From: Burkholderia sp.
GTDB lineage: Bacteria > Pseudomonadota > Gammaproteobacteria > Burkholderiales > Burkholderiaceae
Assembly: GCA_028292565.1 (NCBI GenBank)
Contig: JAQGMD010000093.1
Span: 1-6,557, forward strand
Direction: 5' to 3'
DNA: 6,557 nucleotides
The notes beneath the pieces were generated by a model that saw only the letters and a program-made list of their open reading frames with translations, was not told the DNA's origin and did no database searches. Each line of letters starts with the position of its first letter. The first letter of the stretch is position 1. A program made the position numbers and the translations under genes. This document shows positions 5,617-6,557 of this stretch, piece after piece.

Positions 5617-6080
5617 TGGACTCCCCCGGTATTCCTGATCTCGGGAAGTCGGGCCGCGACCTCCTGATTGCGGAGATGCTAGGCGACATCGGCAGATTGC
5701 ATGATGAGGTCACGGCATTGAAGCAATCGCTGCCGCAACTGGGCAACGACCTGCGCGCAACACTGGAGGTCCAGACCGAACAGCTGCACAGCGACGCTGC
5801 CCGCATAGAGAAGGCGGTCGCCGACTACCAGAAAAGCCAACGCGACAGTCCGGGTGCGTTAGGCGTGCAAGACCAGCTCACGGTCATGAAGGCCACCATG
5901 TCGGCAGCAGAGCGTACGGCGCGCGCCGCCGACGAGGCCGGGGAGCGCCTGCAACAAACTATGCAGCAGATCGAGCGGCTGCAGCAGCAGGCAAGTGGCC
6001 AGCGCAAAGCCCTGTTCCTGATCGGCGCCATGGCTCTATTGGGACTAGGTTTCGGCGCCGGGCATCTTATTGGGATCTGA
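5616..6080 (+). CDS. Coiled-coil protein with one C-terminal membrane helix, third gene of the TraKLM/StbABC-like operon
   Basis: A 154-residue protein of unknown biochemical role. Residues about 14-125 are rich in Gln, Glu, Ala and Leu with heptad-like patterns, predicting a long coiled coil (IGRLHDEVTALKQSL; AGERLQQTMQQIERLQQQ). Residues about 132-153 (ALFLIGAMALLGLGFGAGHL) form a single membrane helix, leaving only one or two residues behind it, so it would be a tail-anchored protein with the coiled coil in the cytoplasm. Its position after a StbB/TraL-like ATPase, and its size, match TraM of RP4 and StbC of R388. Membrane anchoring suggests it tethers the ATPase-DNA complex at the inner membrane, which is inference. 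The ATG overlaps the stop of the previous gene (TAATG). The next gene is convergent, 60 bases away, with no clear terminator between. Confidence 0.75.
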   Translation: MDSPGIPDLGKSGRDLLIAEMLGDIGRLHDEVTALKQSLPQLGNDLRATLEVQTEQLHSDAARIEKAVADYQKSQRDSPGALGVQDQLTVMKATMSAAERTARAADEAGERLQQTMQQIERLQQQASGQRKALFLIGAMALLGLGFGAGHLIGI

Positions 6081-6140
6081 CGTAGCGCGTCGGGCCGTCA
6101 AGACAACTCGCCTGGACGAATTGTTTCACGGCTTGAGGCG

Positions 6141-6557
6141 TTACTCGTTCGACGTGAATCTATTGCGCATGGCTTGCATCTGCGCCTGAGAAATCAAGTG
6201 ACCGTGAGCGGCCGCTTTGGAAAGCCACATGATGCCCAGATTCTCATCCTTGGGCACCCCATTCCCATCTATATGACAGCGCCCTAGCCAGTGCATGGCG
6301 TCCGGGTGTGCTTGCTTGGCCGCGAGCTCTAACCAGTAGATTGCGCTTTTAAACTTGTTGCTTGACAGGAAAATCAGCGCCATATCCGATTGCGCATCCG
6401 CGTCCCCGGCATCCGCCTTTATAAGCACAGACAAGTCCTCCGACTCAAGGGATACGCAGACTTGTTCACTTATCGAGTCGAAGTGGATCAACGACTTGCC
6501 GTTGCTGCCATTTTCCGGCGCGCGGGTAATCGACCCCTCCGCGAGCTTGCGCCGCAA
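6141..6557 (-). CDS. HTH-like / Sel1-repeat protein, paralogue of the gene at 71-568 (5' end outside the window)
   Basis: The reading frame runs off the right edge. The TTG at the very end is probably an internal Leu, because it aligns with Leu20 of the paralogue (LRRKLAEGSITR against LWRWIADGTLTR), so about 19 N-terminal residues are missing. The visible 138 residues contain two Sel1-like repeats (DAQSDMALIFLS...AIYWLELAA and DAMHWLGRCHIDGNGVPKDENLGIMWLSKAAAHGH) and end in FTSNE. The two copies share long identical DNA stretches without gaps, for example 20 bases at 165-184 and 6211-6230, and 17 bases at 240-256 and 6286-6302. No signal peptide or membrane segment is visible. Function is unknown; see the paralogue. 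Confidence 0.8.
   Translation of the reverse strand: MRRKLAEGSITRAPENGSNGKSLIHFDSISEQVCVSLESEDLSVLIKADAGDADAQSDMALIFLSSNKFKSAIYWLELAAKQAHPDAMHWLGRCHIDGNGVPKDENLGIMWLSKAAAHGHLISQAQMQAMRNRFTSNE

Noticed and set aside
1..6557. CRISPR array or insertion sequence
   Set aside because: No regularly spaced direct repeats, transposase-like reading frame or IS-type terminal inverted repeats were seen on either strand.

Overview
The window looks like a proteobacterial chromosome, most likely betaproteobacterial (Burkholderiales or a relative). This is inferred from moderate GC, type IVa pilins with textbook sigma-54 promoters, a pilin-linked O-oligosaccharyltransferase and the style of the Sel1-repeat genes. 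No rRNA or other phylogenetic marker is present, so the assignment is tentative.

Left part (1-3790) is a type IV pilin locus. A minus-strand gene for a small helix-turn-helix/Sel1-repeat protein (71-568) diverges from a major-pilin-like gene (758-1231). A second, related pilin gene follows (1588-2064). Each pilin gene has its own near-perfect sigma-54 (-24/-12) promoter, the same upstream elements at exactly the same distances, a strong Shine-Dalgarno sequence and its own rho-independent terminator, so each is a self-contained transcription unit. Next comes a 504-residue polytopic membrane protein of the Wzy_C / O-antigen ligase family (2272-3786). By family features and position it is a TfpO/PglL-type pilin glycosylation ligase. 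Both pilins end in Lys-Asn-Asn-(Val/Ile)-Gly-Thr, which suggests the C-terminal Thr as a glycan acceptor.

The middle (3790-4447) has no protein gene. It holds a complete tRNA-Thr(UGU) on the minus strand (3907-3982) and a 465-base spacer rich in short perfect inverted repeats, becoming A-rich toward its right end.

The right part (4448-6080) is a tight three-gene operon with 4-base and 1-base overlaps. It encodes a small basic TraK/StbA-like DNA-binding protein, a StbB/TraL-like ParA-superfamily ATPase with a deviant P-loop, and a coiled-coil protein with one C-terminal membrane helix. Gene order and sizes match traK-traL-traM of RP4 and resemble stbA-stbB-stbC of R388, which lie next to oriT on conjugative plasmids. 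No relaxase, coupling protein or mating-pair gene is visible, so this is an orphan transfer/stability module or one edge of an integrated element.

The window closes with a second, partial minus-strand Sel1-repeat gene (6141-6557), a clear paralogue of the first in the same orientation. The pilin/ligase/tRNA/TraKLM-like block therefore lies between two direct repeats of the same gene. This suggests a modular locus that may have grown by duplication and could lose or gain cargo by recombination.
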